Origin: Bacteroidota bacterium
GTDB taxonomy: Bacteria > Bacteroidota > Bacteroidia > AKYH767-A > OLB10
Assembly (NCBI GenBank): GCA_016717725.1
Contig: JADKFA010000002.1
Location: 1-64,000 of the forward strand
Length of the DNA stretch: 64,000 nt
Direction: 5' to 3'
The notes beneath the pieces were generated by a model. It was not told where the DNA came from. It saw nothing but the letters and a program-made list of their open reading frames with translations, and ran no database searches. The stretch's first letter is position 1; each line of letters opens with the position of its first letter. Both the position numbers and the translations under genes were made by a program. Shown in pieces: positions 54,154 to 63,163 of this stretch.

Positions 54154-54924
54154 TTATTTTATCGCATAATACCCAGTAATATTTAACCCTCCATTCCACA
54201 AATAAGCTGTAACTGGCGCGTCAATGATTTTTAAAATGCCATAGCGAAATGTAGGTTCTATTCTCAAATTTATTTTATCACTTATTTTATAATCCATACC
54301 TACACTAATCGTTGGAGTGAGATTAATAGGATTGTAATCATTTGGTTGATCGACTGTGTTTCGTTTGGTGTCGCCGTTTTCATAATCAAAAACATTTGTC
54401 TGAGTCGCGTTTAATAAAATATTGGTGGTAACTCCTATGCTCGCTACAAAATGAATTCTCTTTTCGCCAAAACTAAAAATGGCTCTTACTGGAACATCAA
54501 GATAATGATAGTTATCAATAAATTTAACTTTTTTAGGGCCTATTGTGCCATTAGTAGGATAAGTAAAGCCGTAGCGGGGATCAATCATTTCAGCATAAGT
54601 AAAGTTAGATGCACTTAATGCAAATCCTTTATTTGAATATTGAACACCTGATTCTATTCCAAAATTCTTTGAAATGTTATAGCAAAAATTTAATCCCGCA
54701 GTATATCCTATTTTATATTCTTCACTTTTATTTCGCAAATCAATTATTGTATTGCTTATGGAACTTCCATCGGTGCTCTCCAGCGTCCGATAACTATAAT
54801 CAGGTGAAATATTTATTCCGATCAAAAATCGCTTAAATTCTTGAGGTGCTTTTAATTTTAAAGTGTCCTGCCCGAATGATGTGAAAGAAATCATCATCGC
54901 TACAAGAGTTATAAGTTGTTTCAT
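54154..54924 (-). CDS. Outer-membrane beta-barrel protein (PorT-like fold)
   Basis: This is a 256-residue exported protein with signal peptide MKQLITLVAMMISFTSFGQ and alternating amphipathic strands typical of small OMP_b-brl barrels (LIGINISPDYSYRTLES, YTAGLNFCYNISKNFGIESG, HYLDVPVRAIFSFGEKRIHF, MDYKISDKINLRIEPTFRYG). The C-terminus ends in aromatic/Gly strands (LWNGGLNITGYYAIK). Function is unknown. It lies 107 bp upstream of the GldM-like lipoprotein gene on the same strand and may form a unit with it. No terminator is visible between them. Confidence 0.75.
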   Translation of the reverse strand: MKQLITLVAMMISFTSFGQDTLKLKAPQEFKRFLIGINISPDYSYRTLESTDGSSISNTIIDLRNKSEEYKIGYTAGLNFCYNISKNFGIESGVQYSNKGFALSASNFTYAEMIDPRYGFTYPTNGTIGPKKVKFIDNYHYLDVPVRAIFSFGEKRIHFVASIGVTTNILLNATQTNVFDYENGDTKRNTVDQPNDYNPINLTPTISVGMDYKISDKINLRIEPTFRYGILKIIDAPVTAYLWNGGLNITGYYAIK

Positions 54925-55085
54925 CTAAATTTTGTTAAAAACATAAGTAGACACTGAATTGGTTAATCCAATTAATCCCCTAAATCTACAAATTTTCTAA
55001 ATACCATGCACTTGCCTTCGCACATATTTCTTCAGCCGATACTCTTGAATTAAAGCCCCTAACTTATCTATCTATTTTCTTTAAT

Positions 55086-55116
55086 GAAAAAGCCCTGATT
55101 TTCTCAAGGCTTTTTT
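55086..55116 (-). terminator. Intrinsic terminator of the DUF2911 gene
   Basis: AAAAAGCC.TGA / TCA.GGCTTTTT with a short loop lies about 45 bp after the stop of the minus-strand DUF2911 gene, with T runs on both strands. Confidence 0.75.
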
Positions 55117-55161
55117 CGTCTTCTTTTTATCACAGAAGACCACGGTAAATAATTAAAATAT

Positions 55162-56196
55162 TCAATTTGTACTTAATTTTTTGATGGTATTCTTAATTCT
55201 TTCTTGTTGGTTTTCGGGAGCAATAGTCAGCGCAATTTTATAATTCTTTAAGGCCTCTTTTTTATTTCCTAAATTTTCAAATCCTTCGGCTAAACTGTCG
55301 TAAACGTTCCACGATTCAGGATATTTTTTTACATTGAGTTTGAAAATGTCAAGCGCCTCATTCATTTTTTTCTGTCCCATCAATAAATAACCATAGGTGT
55401 TCATTTGATTTTCGTCTGCAAGGGTAATTGCTTCTTTTCTTTGAATAGCTGCTTCGCTAGCCTTCCCTTGTTTGTCCAGAAGGTTTGCCTTGGTATTCAG
55501 ATTTGTAAAGGTCTTTTGGATGGCAATGGATTTTTCTATCCAAACAGAAGCTTGATCTAAATGAATATTTTTTTCGATGCAATATGTCGCCGCTTGATTA
55601 GGTCCTTGCCAAAAGAATCCAGCAACACCGTCTAACTCTTTATGCATATTTTCATAAACGATTTCATGTACATCCACTTCGATTTTAATAGGGACTTCAA
55701 GTTTTTCCCATTTTAAAAGGGCGATTACTGAATTGGGTTGCGGGTGGTAGAATGAATAGCTTAACCAGTCTTGCAAGTTAGTGGTATTCGGTTTAACCTT
55801 TACACGTAATGCGTCCTCTTTTTCTTTGTAGAAAAAACTTCCCCATGAGTAATTGTTTTTCGAAAAAATGATGGTCCATTCGGTAGCAGTCGGAATCATA
55901 TGCAAACCATAGGTGCCAGCTGCTAAATTTTTACCTTCCACTTTTACATTTGTAGAAAATGAAATCGTAGTGTTTTCATTGGCGCCAGCTCGCCAAACTT
56001 GGTCGTAGGGAACAAGTTCGCCCCAAATAGTTCTTCCCTGTGTGAGAGGACTGTGATAAGTAATTTTGATATCAGTCAACCCAATTCTTTGCTCAATAGC
56101 ACAGCCTTGACTTGCTTCTGGTTTGGTTAAATTAGTTTGTGCAATGGAATGAAAACTACATATCAAGAGTGAGAATGAAAGAATAAGTTTTTTCAT
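55162..56196 (-). CDS. DUF2911 and TPR exported protein
   Basis: This is a 344-residue exported protein. The signal peptide is MKKLILSFSLLICSFHSIAQ. The DUF2911 domain occupies about 25-175 (CAIEQRIGLTDIKITYHSP, LVPYDQVWRAGANENTTISF, LAAGTYGLHMIPT). TPR repeats follow (about 195-335; AEGFENLGNKKEALKNYKIA, the usual ALDIFKLNVKKYPESWNVYD). DUF2911 is common in Bacteroidota and uncharacterised. The TPRs suggest protein contacts in the periplasm. It has its own terminator. The 251-bp gap upstream (56197-56447) holds no gene I can support. Confidence 0.88.
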   Translation of the reverse strand: MKKLILSFSLLICSFHSIAQTNLTKPEASQGCAIEQRIGLTDIKITYHSPLTQGRTIWGELVPYDQVWRAGANENTTISFSTNVKVEGKNLAAGTYGLHMIPTATEWTIIFSKNNYSWGSFFYKEKEDALRVKVKPNTTNLQDWLSYSFYHPQPNSVIALLKWEKLEVPIKIEVDVHEIVYENMHKELDGVAGFFWQGPNQAATYCIEKNIHLDQASVWIEKSIAIQKTFTNLNTKANLLDKQGKASEAAIQRKEAITLADENQMNTYGYLLMGQKKMNEALDIFKLNVKKYPESWNVYDSLAEGFENLGNKKEALKNYKIALTIAPENQQERIKNTIKKLSTN

Positions 56197-56447
56197 GTGT
56201 TTAGTTTTTAAGTGGTAAGTCGTAAACGAAGGTATTAAATATGGGTGGAGTATAAACGAAAAAACAGAATTTTACAATTCAATGAGGAGTAGGTGATAAG
56301 CAATAACTTTTTCTCGACAAACGATCAGAATGGAACGTCGAATTGCAAGAATTATAATTTAGAAAGATATTCTAAATTAAAAAATGAAAATATTTTGACC
56401 AGAGTTTTATTGAGAAAAAGTCATGATCTGTCGATTGAATTTAAAAA

Positions 56448-56837
56448 TTATTCAATATTCACGGATATTGCCTCTAATAATTTTAAGGTTCCATATTTAT
56501 CTTGAGCCCGAATATATTCAATGAGAATTATTTTTGTTTCAAGATTCAACTGTTCTCGAATGCTATTTGGAAGGGTATTTCCATTCACTTTAATTTCTGT
56601 TTGGAGAATGTTCTTTTTTGAAAATAGAGTTAATGTAAAACTCACAACCGTTAAGTTAGTGTCTGAAGGCAAAACTTTTAAATCACATTTATTCAGATCA
56701 TCCTTGGCAAGGGAAATTACAGATGCTTTTCCTTGACCCATTTTGTTGCAAAAAGTGATGGTATTAAGAGTGTTTTCTTGTGCGAATACTCCTAAATAGA
56801 TCAAGTTAAAAACAAGTAGAGTAGTGATTTTTTTCAT
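56448..56837 (-). CDS. Exported GldM D4-like domain protein
   Basis: This is a 129-residue exported protein with signal peptide MKKITTLLVFNLIYLGVFAQ. The mature domain begins near CNKMGQGKASVISLAKDDL and continues VVSFTLTLFSKKNILQTEIK, a loop with NTLPNSIREQL, and IILIEYIRAQDKYGTLKLLE. This resembles the last domain (D4) of GldM, where relatives read like KIYFENIKAKGPDG followed by a final strand. The rest of GldM is absent. With the D2-D3-like lipoprotein at 53363 it suggests that parts of the GldM ectodomain exist as separate small proteins. This is judged by eye only. Confidence 0.55.
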   Translation of the reverse strand: MKKITTLLVFNLIYLGVFAQENTLNTITFCNKMGQGKASVISLAKDDLNKCDLKVLPSDTNLTVVSFTLTLFSKKNILQTEIKVNGNTLPNSIREQLNLETKIILIEYIRAQDKYGTLKLLEAISVNIE

Positions 56838-56884
56838 GTTATTTTTCGAAATTTATCAATAATTCAATTCTAATAAAAATTAAG

Positions 56885-57622
56885 CTAATTTATAATAAGG
56901 TGTTTCCCTTTCTGGTTAACTGTGTTTTTTGATACTGTTTCCCAAATGTAGGCGCCGTTGGGCATATAATCGAAATTGAAGTGTATTAATCCTGATGTTC
57001 CTTCTAGTGTTTTGGTAAAGATAAGTTGACCCATAATATTGTAAAAATTAAATGCACTTTCTTGATTTTGTTCGTACTTTAATTCGAAATTTCCATTTGA
57101 GGGGTTTGGAAATACAGTGTATGAATTATAGATTGTTGTATCTATAGGATCGACCGGTAGGATAGGTATGAAACAAGTGTCCCAAGGGCACATACAGTAG
57201 CTTAAATAGGCAGTAATTTTAAAATAACCTCCATTAGAGACTTTGGCATACCACATTAGAAAGGGGCCGCCAATAATAAAATCTACTGTTCCTCCACTTA
57301 TGTAAAGTGAGTCTACATTGAGCGCGCCATTTTTGTGAAATCGGGCTCCTGAATAAACATAAATGTTGTGATGTCCACAAAGGGCTCCGCCTAGGCTATC
57401 TATTTGCATGAAGGCTCCAGCGTTCAAGTAAATAGATTCATCAAAATAGACAGTATCTCTTATCAAAATAGTGTCATTTGTAGAGTATGCCGGCATTACT
57501 CCAGATAACCAAATTGAACTATCGGCCCAATTACCATTTTCTTTAGTCATCCATGTGGTAGATTTCGCTGAATGAAAAAACAATAAAAGAAATAAGAGAA
57601 TTAAACCACTTAATTTTTTCAT
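56885..57622 (-). CDS. Secreted protein with T9SS sorting domain
   Basis: This is a 245-residue secreted protein. The signal peptide (MKKLSGLILLFLLLFFHSAK) is followed by a G8-like opening (TTWMTKENGNWADSSIWLSG) and short beta-helix-like strands (AFMQIDSLGGALCGHHNIYV, ARFHKNGALNVDSLYI). The C-terminal ~80 residues are a type A T9SS sorting domain (YTVFPNPSNGNFELKYEQN, FNFYNIMGQLIFTKTL). Cargo function is unknown. It is in the same cluster as the GldM-like proteins and PorT. Confidence 0.8.
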   Translation of the reverse strand: MKKLSGLILLFLLLFFHSAKSTTWMTKENGNWADSSIWLSGVMPAYSTNDTILIRDTVYFDESIYLNAGAFMQIDSLGGALCGHHNIYVYSGARFHKNGALNVDSLYISGGTVDFIIGGPFLMWYAKVSNGGYFKITAYLSYCMCPWDTCFIPILPVDPIDTTIYNSYTVFPNPSNGNFELKYEQNQESAFNFYNIMGQLIFTKTLEGTSGLIHFNFDYMPNGAYIWETVSKNTVNQKGKHLIIN

Positions 57623-57680
57623 TAAATTGGATTTTATAGTTCGATCGAAAATATTTCTCTTTGTTGATGCATCTTAATTA

Positions 57681-58181
57681 TTAATAGGAATATTTCACAT
57701 TTTTAAATATACCATTGGAGATCAAAATCGAATCTGTGGAAGTTGAATCCAAAACATATCCACTTAAATTTCCAGATACCAACTTGTTCACAGTGTCGTT
57801 GCTTGTAATATTAAAAGTTGCGGAAAAAGATGGATTTGATGTATAAGTTTCTCCGGTAATGGAATCAGTCATTTGTAACATCTTTCCACCCCAACCGGTG
57901 TAGTTGGGATTGACAAGATAAAGCGAATTTACAGTGTCTGTTAAAAATGCAAAAATTGTTTTTTTGTGAAAGAAGCCAAATACCGAAAATATACGTTGAT
58001 TAAAGTTGGGTGAAGAATCTATATGCAAAATTCCATAAGCACTATCTGCAGTAAGTAGGACGCCATCAACATTTACTTTGAATTGAAAAGTGGATGAAGT
58101 ACCGCTATTCTCTTTTTCGCAACTTGTAAAAGTTATAACTAGAATGGAAATTGCGAGAACTATTTGTGAATTAAGCCGCAT
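57681..58181 (-). CDS. Hypothetical lipoprotein
   Basis: This is a 166-residue predicted lipoprotein with lipobox ITFTSC (about 16-21). The mature part is beta-rich (FQFKVNVDGVLLTADSAYGI, IFSVFGFFHKKTIFAFLTD, SATFNITSNDTVNKLVSGNL) and resembles DUF6252-type outer-membrane lipoproteins of the phylum, from memory. No enzyme motif is seen. It sits 58 bp upstream of the T9SS protein gene on the same strand. Confidence 0.7.
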   Translation of the reverse strand: MRLNSQIVLAISILVITFTSCEKENSGTSSTFQFKVNVDGVLLTADSAYGILHIDSSPNFNQRIFSVFGFFHKKTIFAFLTDTVNSLYLVNPNYTGWGGKMLQMTDSITGETYTSNPSFSATFNITSNDTVNKLVSGNLSGYVLDSTSTDSILISNGIFKNVKYSY

Positions 58182-58302
58182 AATTAAGTTGTTTAAATAG
58201 GTATTTACTTACTCCAATGAGCATCACTCTTGAAATCTCATGACGACTGATCGGAAAACCTTGTTGTCTCTAATGATTTCTATTTTTCTGATTATAAAAG
58301 TA

Positions 58303-58335
58303 CAAATTAAATTCTATGTATCAAAATGCCTGCCT
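58303..58335. repeat. Dispersed 33-bp repeat (copy of 52451-52483)
   Basis: CAAATTAAATTC...TATCAAAATGCCTGCCT matches 52451-52483 at 29 of 33 positions and is followed by a GC-rich stretch in both places. Confidence 0.6.
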
Positions 58336-58440
58336 CCTCGAAGTGTCGGGAGCGAAGGACCAGTTAGGCATTCGCCATTTTTTGCTGTAATAATAAGTAA
58401 TTGAAATCTGAAATTAATAGGAAAGAATTTTGTGTTTTAC

Positions 58441-59025
58441 TTAATTTGAATTGTGAAGTTGTTTCATTCTTGGTTGAATAAACCAGAGACCAATTGGGGC
58501 AATCAATAATTGAAGTGCTGTGGTAAAGTACTTGCTAATTCCTACGACTCTATTGCTTTCAGCACTTACCAAGGTTTTTCCTGCAATAGCCGTTGTAATA
58601 ATAATGGCGCAAAGAAAAATTATGGATAAAAATAGAGGAGAAGTATATGATATTTTAATACTTCCCCAATTATCATGAATTGTTGTACCTAAAAACATGA
58701 CGAGCAAATATGCAACAATTAAAATTAAAATGGACAAGTTAAAATACTTAAACGAACTAAGGCTGATTCCTTGTGAAACAATTTTCTCGTTTGCATTGTG
58801 TCCAACAGCATACAACCAACAAAGGAAAAATATTCCCCCGATGCTACCCAATAGAAAATTAATAATAGGGAAATCATTGGATGGGATTGAATAAAATTTT
58901 ATGGTTAATGGAAATGCTATTAATAGAAATAACACAAATCGATTCATTTTTAAAAACATTGAAGTGAGATTGATGAGTTGTTTTTCCATTTCGTTTGATT
59001 TGTTATCAATAAAGAAGTAGCTCAA
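58441..59025 (-). CDS. Hypothetical membrane protein
   Basis: This is a 194-residue protein (or 182 if MEKQLINLTSMF at 58989 is the start). Five or so hydrophobic helices are visible (FVLFLLIAFPLTIKF, FLLGSIGGIFFLCWLYAVG, LSILILIVAYLLVMFLGTTI, PLFLSIIFLCAIIITTAIAG, LQLLIAPIGLWFI). The last helix is followed by a short basic tail (QPRMKQLHNSN). I do not recognise a family; the layout recalls small DUF4271-like membrane proteins. It lies between a dispersed repeat and the FAD oxidoreductase gene. Confidence 0.65.
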   Translation of the reverse strand: MSYFFIDNKSNEMEKQLINLTSMFLKMNRFVLFLLIAFPLTIKFYSIPSNDFPIINFLLGSIGGIFFLCWLYAVGHNANEKIVSQGISLSSFKYFNLSILILIVAYLLVMFLGTTIHDNWGSIKISYTSPLFLSIIFLCAIIITTAIAGKTLVSAESNRVVGISKYFTTALQLLIAPIGLWFIQPRMKQLHNSN

Positions 59026-59103
59026 AGTTAATTAGAATAGTAATTGAAAGATTTGCACTTTTGCCTTTAGGTGACGACAAATGTTTTGTTCTCCGCCCTA
59101 AAC

Positions 59104-60681
59104 CTACAAATTTTCCAAATACCGCACACTCGCCTCTGCACATCTCTCACCATCCATGGCTGCCGAAATTATACCTCCGGCATAACCAGCGCCCTCTGCA
59201 CAGGGAAAAAGTCCTTTAATTTGAGGATGCATGCATGTTTCTTTGTCTCTGGGAATTCTTACTGGTGAGGAAGTTCTCGACTCCGTAGCGACTAACATAG
59301 CTTCATTCGAATAGTATCCTTTCATCTTTTTTCCGAATTCCATCAGTCCTTTTTGTAAAGGTTTTAGAATGGATGCTGGAAGTACATCTTTTAAATCGCT
59401 CGATTTTACACCAGGCAAATACGAAGTGGAATTTATAGAACGTGAAAATTTCCCTTCACAAAAATCAACCATGCGCTGTGCAGGTGCCACTAATCTTCCT
59501 CCTCCCGCATCAAAGCAAGCCCTCTCCACCGCCGACTGAAATTCCATCGCTGCTAACGGACCGTGAGAGGCAAATGCTTTCATGTCTTCCTGTTCTACAC
59601 TCACCACCATTCCAGAATTCGCAAACGGATTATTTCTTTTGGAGGGCGACCATCCATTCACTACTACTTCGCCCGGTGCCGTGGAAGCGGGCGCAATAAT
59701 TCCTCCTGGACACATGCAAAAACTATACACGCCTTTGCCTTCAAATTGTCCACTGAAACTGTAGGAAGCAGGAGGGAGGAACTCCGAACGCGAATCGCAA
59801 TGGTACTGCACTTGATCAATAAGTTCTTGTGGATGTTCAATGCGAACGCCGAGTGCAAAATCTTTCGCTTCAATTAAAATTTGTTGACGATGCAACAGTT
59901 GAAATACATCGCGCGCCGAATGACCCGTCGCTAATATAATTGATTTTCCATCGATCGAATATTCCATTCCACCTTCCGACGGTGACACCATGATCCCTTG
60001 AACTTGTTGATCGGTAATTTTTATTGACTTCAACAAAGAATTAAAATGTACTTCGCCTCCGCAGGCTTCAATGGCCTCACGCATCGCTGTAACAATGCCG
60101 GGAAGCTTATTGGTACCGATGTGTGGGTGCGCATCAATGGTGATGTCAATCATGGCTCCAAACTGTACAAAGGTGGCTAAAGCACGTTTTACATTTCCTC
60201 TTTTATCAGAACGTGTATATAATTTTCCGTCGGAGTAAGTTCCCGCACCCCCTTCGCCAAAACAATAATTTGAATTTGGATTTACTTCTCCAAGTTTACT
60301 GATCAGTGCTAAATCTCTTCTGCGTTGTCGCACATCTTTACCGCGTTCTATGAGAATGGGCTTGTAACCAAGTTCAATGAGTTGGATGGCAGCAAAAAGT
60401 CCGGCAGGACCCGCGCCAATGACGAGTACCGGCGTTTTTGTTCGCACATCTTGTAATGTTCGAACTTCTTTTTCTAGAATTGGTAATTCTTCTTGAAGAG
60501 CCACATCAAAAAACAACCTAAATTTTACTTGCTTCGATCGCGCATCAATGGATCGTTTTACTAATCGAAAATCACGAATATCTTTTTCTGAAATGCGAAG
60601 CTGTTTTGCTATTTTATTTTTGAACTCTTGCTCGTGGGACGCCTCTTCGGGTAGCAACACCAGCTCTATTCTTTGTAGCAT
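59104..60681 (-). CDS. FAD-dependent oxidoreductase (COG2509 type)
   Basis: This is a 525-residue flavoprotein of the COG2509 group. An N-terminal ferredoxin-like domain (about 1-75; SEKDIRDFRLVKRSIDARSK) precedes the FAD Rossmann fold VIGAGPAGLFAAIQLIELGY (about 85-105) and ERGKDVRQRRRD. GEGGAGTYSDGKLYTRS follows. Late motifs are FCMCPGGIIAPASTAPGEVV and LFPCAEGAGYAGGIISAAMD. These proteins are widespread but without a settled substrate; a role in thiamine, menaquinone or redox maintenance has not been shown. Length and motifs are complete. It is the last gene of a run on the minus strand with porT, ubiE and hldA, about 30 bp after porT. Confidence 0.9.
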   Translation of the reverse strand: MLQRIELVLLPEEASHEQEFKNKIAKQLRISEKDIRDFRLVKRSIDARSKQVKFRLFFDVALQEELPILEKEVRTLQDVRTKTPVLVIGAGPAGLFAAIQLIELGYKPILIERGKDVRQRRRDLALISKLGEVNPNSNYCFGEGGAGTYSDGKLYTRSDKRGNVKRALATFVQFGAMIDITIDAHPHIGTNKLPGIVTAMREAIEACGGEVHFNSLLKSIKITDQQVQGIMVSPSEGGMEYSIDGKSIILATGHSARDVFQLLHRQQILIEAKDFALGVRIEHPQELIDQVQYHCDSRSEFLPPASYSFSGQFEGKGVYSFCMCPGGIIAPASTAPGEVVVNGWSPSKRNNPFANSGMVVSVEQEDMKAFASHGPLAAMEFQSAVERACFDAGGGRLVAPAQRMVDFCEGKFSRSINSTSYLPGVKSSDLKDVLPASILKPLQKGLMEFGKKMKGYYSNEAMLVATESRTSSPVRIPRDKETCMHPQIKGLFPCAEGAGYAGGIISAAMDGERCAEASVRYLENL

Positions 60682-60711
60682 GGGAATCTTTTCTAGTAAT
60701 CCAATATTGCT

Positions 60712-61425
60712 TTATTCGAAAGTTAAGGAGAAAGTAAATACTCTCGACTTCAATGCTGATATCGTAGTGGTGTATACCGATGGATCGGTCGTTAAAACAT
60801 TAGGGATTCCTTGAAACAGTTTTATCTCGGGAGCAAATTTGAAAAGAGGCAAGTAAAGATCCATTCCTAATCCAATGGTATAACCGTAATCTTTACGTTC
60901 TAGCTTCACCAATTCATTTTCATTTTCAACTTTGGCTTGAGAAACTAAGTCAATCATGTACCTAAATCCACCCGTTACATAAAACCGGTAATTGTTGACA
61001 CGATTCGATTTGAATTTTAGTTCTAATGGAAATTCAATAAATGTAGATTCCACTTTTTTAACAACCATATCACTGGCTCCAATCTTTGTGGTCATTTTGT
61101 AATTTAAATTTCTTTGCGAAAATGCTAAGTCGGGTACAAATCGTAAATCGAAATTATTCCCCAAATGCAAATTGCAAATGATTCCTAAATTGAATCCTGA
61201 TTTGCCATCTGCTTCCAATACTAAAACGCTGTCTGATCTATAAAAATTATCGGCCTTCGTTAAACGGAAATCGGTAGTATTCGTACCTAATAAAAATCCA
61301 AAGTGAATTTTTTGTTTGTCGTACTTTTCTAAATTTTTAACCTTGATGCGTTGTGCAAAGAGCGGACTTCCTATCAAAACGATAAGACAAATGGTAAGTA
61401 AAGAAATATTTTTACTTGATTTCAT
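60712..61425 (-). CDS. porT: T9SS outer-membrane protein PorT
   Basis: This is a 237-residue outer-membrane beta-barrel of the PorT type, a component required for type IX secretion. It has a signal peptide (MKSSKNISLLTICLIVLIGS), a short N-terminal linker (IKVKNLEKYDKQKIHFGFLL) and barrel strands with TFIEFPLELKFKSNRVNNYR, RFYVTGGFRYMIDL and KDYGYTIGLGMDLYLPLFKF. The gene overlaps ubiE by 4 bp and follows hldA, a neighbourhood I recall from other Bacteroidota. The call rests on the barrel pattern and this synteny; another porin-family protein cannot be fully excluded. The nearby T9SS cargo genes need it. Confidence 0.8.
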   Translation of the reverse strand: MKSSKNISLLTICLIVLIGSPLFAQRIKVKNLEKYDKQKIHFGFLLGTNTTDFRLTKADNFYRSDSVLVLEADGKSGFNLGIICNLHLGNNFDLRFVPDLAFSQRNLNYKMTTKIGASDMVVKKVESTFIEFPLELKFKSNRVNNYRFYVTGGFRYMIDLVSQAKVENENELVKLERKDYGYTIGLGMDLYLPLFKFAPEIKLFQGIPNVLTTDPSVYTTTISALKSRVFTFSLTFE

Positions 61426-62144
61426 TTTAATCCTGTGTATATACTAGCAATACCAAACGTCAAGGATTGTGCTTTGGTATCTCGGTACCCCGTTTTTGTA
61501 AGAAGTGCAGTAAATTTTTTACCGTATGGGAATGCCGCTACGGAGGCAGGTAGATATTCGTATGCCGATCTCTCCTTCGAGAGTAATTGTCCTACTCGTG
61601 GCATCACATAGTTAGAGTAGAAATTATAGAATTGCTTCACCGGAAATTGTGTGGGTTGTGAAAATTCCAATATCACCACTTTTCCTCCTGGTTTTAATAC
61701 TCGGTACATTTCCGCTAACCCTTTTTCTAAATGCTCGAAATTACGAACTCCAAAAGCAACTGTGATCGCATCAAATCGATTATCAGGATACGGAATGTTT
61801 TCTGAATCGGCTTGCTCTAAACGAATAATACCTTGGTATCCTTTTTCCATAATTTTATGCCGACCAATGTCAAGCATTTTATTGGAGATGTCGATTCCAA
61901 TAATTTCTGTTGGTTTTAATTTCATCGACTCAATCGCTAAGTCAGCTGTACCTGTAGCGATATCTAAAATAGATTGAGGTTGAATCCCGATAAGTTTATT
62001 GATCGTCTTTCTTCTCCAACTTTTGTCGATTCCGCCTGATAAAACTTTATTTAATAAATCATATCGAGTAGCAATGCTATCAAACATTTCTTCTACACGC
62101 TCTCGCTTCGAACTACCTTTGTAATGTTGTGGAATAACGCTCAT
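61422..62144 (-). CDS. ubiE: Demethylmenaquinone methyltransferase
   Basis: This 240-residue SAM-dependent methyltransferase (UbiE/MenG) carries out the last step of menaquinone synthesis, the only quinone expected in this phylum. Motifs are RYDLLNKVLSGGIDKSWRRK (about 27-46), SAM motif I (LDIATGTADLAIES), IIGIDISNKMLDIGRHK, FDAITVAFGVRNFEHLEKGL and VLKPGGKVVILEFSQP. KQFYNFYSNYVMPRVGQLLS is also typical. Length is normal. It overlaps hldA by 4 bp upstream and porT by 4 bp downstream, so the three are translationally coupled. Confidence 0.95.
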   Translation of the reverse strand: MSVIPQHYKGSSKRERVEEMFDSIATRYDLLNKVLSGGIDKSWRRKTINKLIGIQPQSILDIATGTADLAIESMKLKPTEIIGIDISNKMLDIGRHKIMEKGYQGIIRLEQADSENIPYPDNRFDAITVAFGVRNFEHLEKGLAEMYRVLKPGGKVVILEFSQPTQFPVKQFYNFYSNYVMPRVGQLLSKERSAYEYLPASVAAFPYGKKFTALLTKTGYRDTKAQSLTFGIASIYTGLK

Positions 62145-63151
62145 GATAATAAATGGATGGCCTCATCCTGTAGCTGTAATTTATCGATGGGAACAACCCC
62201 AACTTTTTCACAAACCAATCCGCCCGCTAAATTTGCTAATGCAGCAATGATGGATGGTTTTAAATGTAATGCCAAACAAAGTGACGCAACGCTAATGACA
62301 GTATCTCCAGCACCCGAAACATCACTGATATTTCGAATATGAGCCGGAATAATGGCTGAATCATTTCCTTTATTATAAAATACTCCAGCTTCACTTAATG
62401 TAACCATCAATATTTCAATTTCTTGTTGTTCTTGAAATCCTTGTGTTACTTTTTTCAATTGGATACCATCAGTTTTGTCAATGTCAATTTTCAGTCCCGA
62501 CTTCAACTCCGCCAAATTTGGTTTGAATAAACTAACGCCATGATATGCCGTAAAATTTTTCTTTTTCGGATCTACTGCAGTCGGAATGTTTTTCGATTTG
62601 CAAACCGTTACAATTTTTTTGATTAACGCTTCATTCAAAACACCTTTGTCATAGTCTTCAAAAACAACAACGTCTGGTTTCTGCTGATCAATCAGTAATT
62701 TTATTTTGTCAAGTAATAATTCTTGTTCTCTTAAATTGATGTCTGAAATTTCTTCATCGTCTACACGAAGTAATTGATGGTTGTTTCCAATAACTCGTGT
62801 CTTAACGGTGGTAACGCGTTCTGTCGAAGTGACCATTCCATCAGCCATCATTCCCAAATCCTTCATAAGTGTAAGCAACTCTTCACCTGAACGATCTGCA
62901 CCAATCACCGAACACAAAATAGGAGTAGCACCCATGGTTTGAATGTTGATGGCGACATTAGCGGCACCTCCTAAACGACTCTCCCTTTTCGAAATAGCAA
63001 CAATTGGAACTGGAGCTTCTGGTGAAATACGATCCACTTTACCCCATAAATATGCATCTACCATCACATCGCCAATAACCATGACTTTCAATTGGTTAAA
63101 GGCGTCAAAAAGCTCTTTTACAGTAGTGTATGTGTGTGAATCAGTTAGCAA
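62141..63151 (-). CDS. hldA: D-glycero-beta-D-manno-heptose-7-phosphate kinase
   Basis: This is a PfkB-family sugar kinase (up to 336 residues) for ADP-heptose synthesis in the cytosol. Characteristic motifs are VIGDVMVDAYLWGKVDRISP and EAPVPIV (about 26-50), RLGGAANVAINIQTMGA, FEDYDKGVLNEALI, PKKKNFTAYHGVSLFKPN and the catalytic base SGAGDTVISVASL (Asp in GAGDT). It lacks the nucleotidyltransferase domain of bifunctional HldE. The frame opens at TTG 63151, just below a TACCTTTG box. Transcription predicted from that box would start near 63149, so this start may be wrong or the mRNA leaderless. The stop overlaps ubiE. Confidence 0.93.
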   Translation of the reverse strand: MLTDSHTYTTVKELFDAFNQLKVMVIGDVMVDAYLWGKVDRISPEAPVPIVAISKRESRLGGAANVAINIQTMGATPILCSVIGADRSGEELLTLMKDLGMMADGMVTSTERVTTVKTRVIGNNHQLLRVDDEEISDINLREQELLLDKIKLLIDQQKPDVVVFEDYDKGVLNEALIKKIVTVCKSKNIPTAVDPKKKNFTAYHGVSLFKPNLAELKSGLKIDIDKTDGIQLKKVTQGFQEQQEIEILMVTLSEAGVFYNKGNDSAIIPAHIRNISDVSGAGDTVISVASLCLALHLKPSIIAALANLAGGLVCEKVGVVPIDKLQLQDEAIHLLS

Positions 63152-63155
63152 GCCG

Positions 63156-63163
63156 CAAAGGTA
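63156..63163 (-). promoter_or_regulatory. Putative -7 box for hldA-ubiE-porT
   Basis: The minus strand reads TACCTTTG followed by C, an excellent TAnnTTTGC match, 4 bp above the TTG that opens the hldA frame. Confidence 0.5.
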
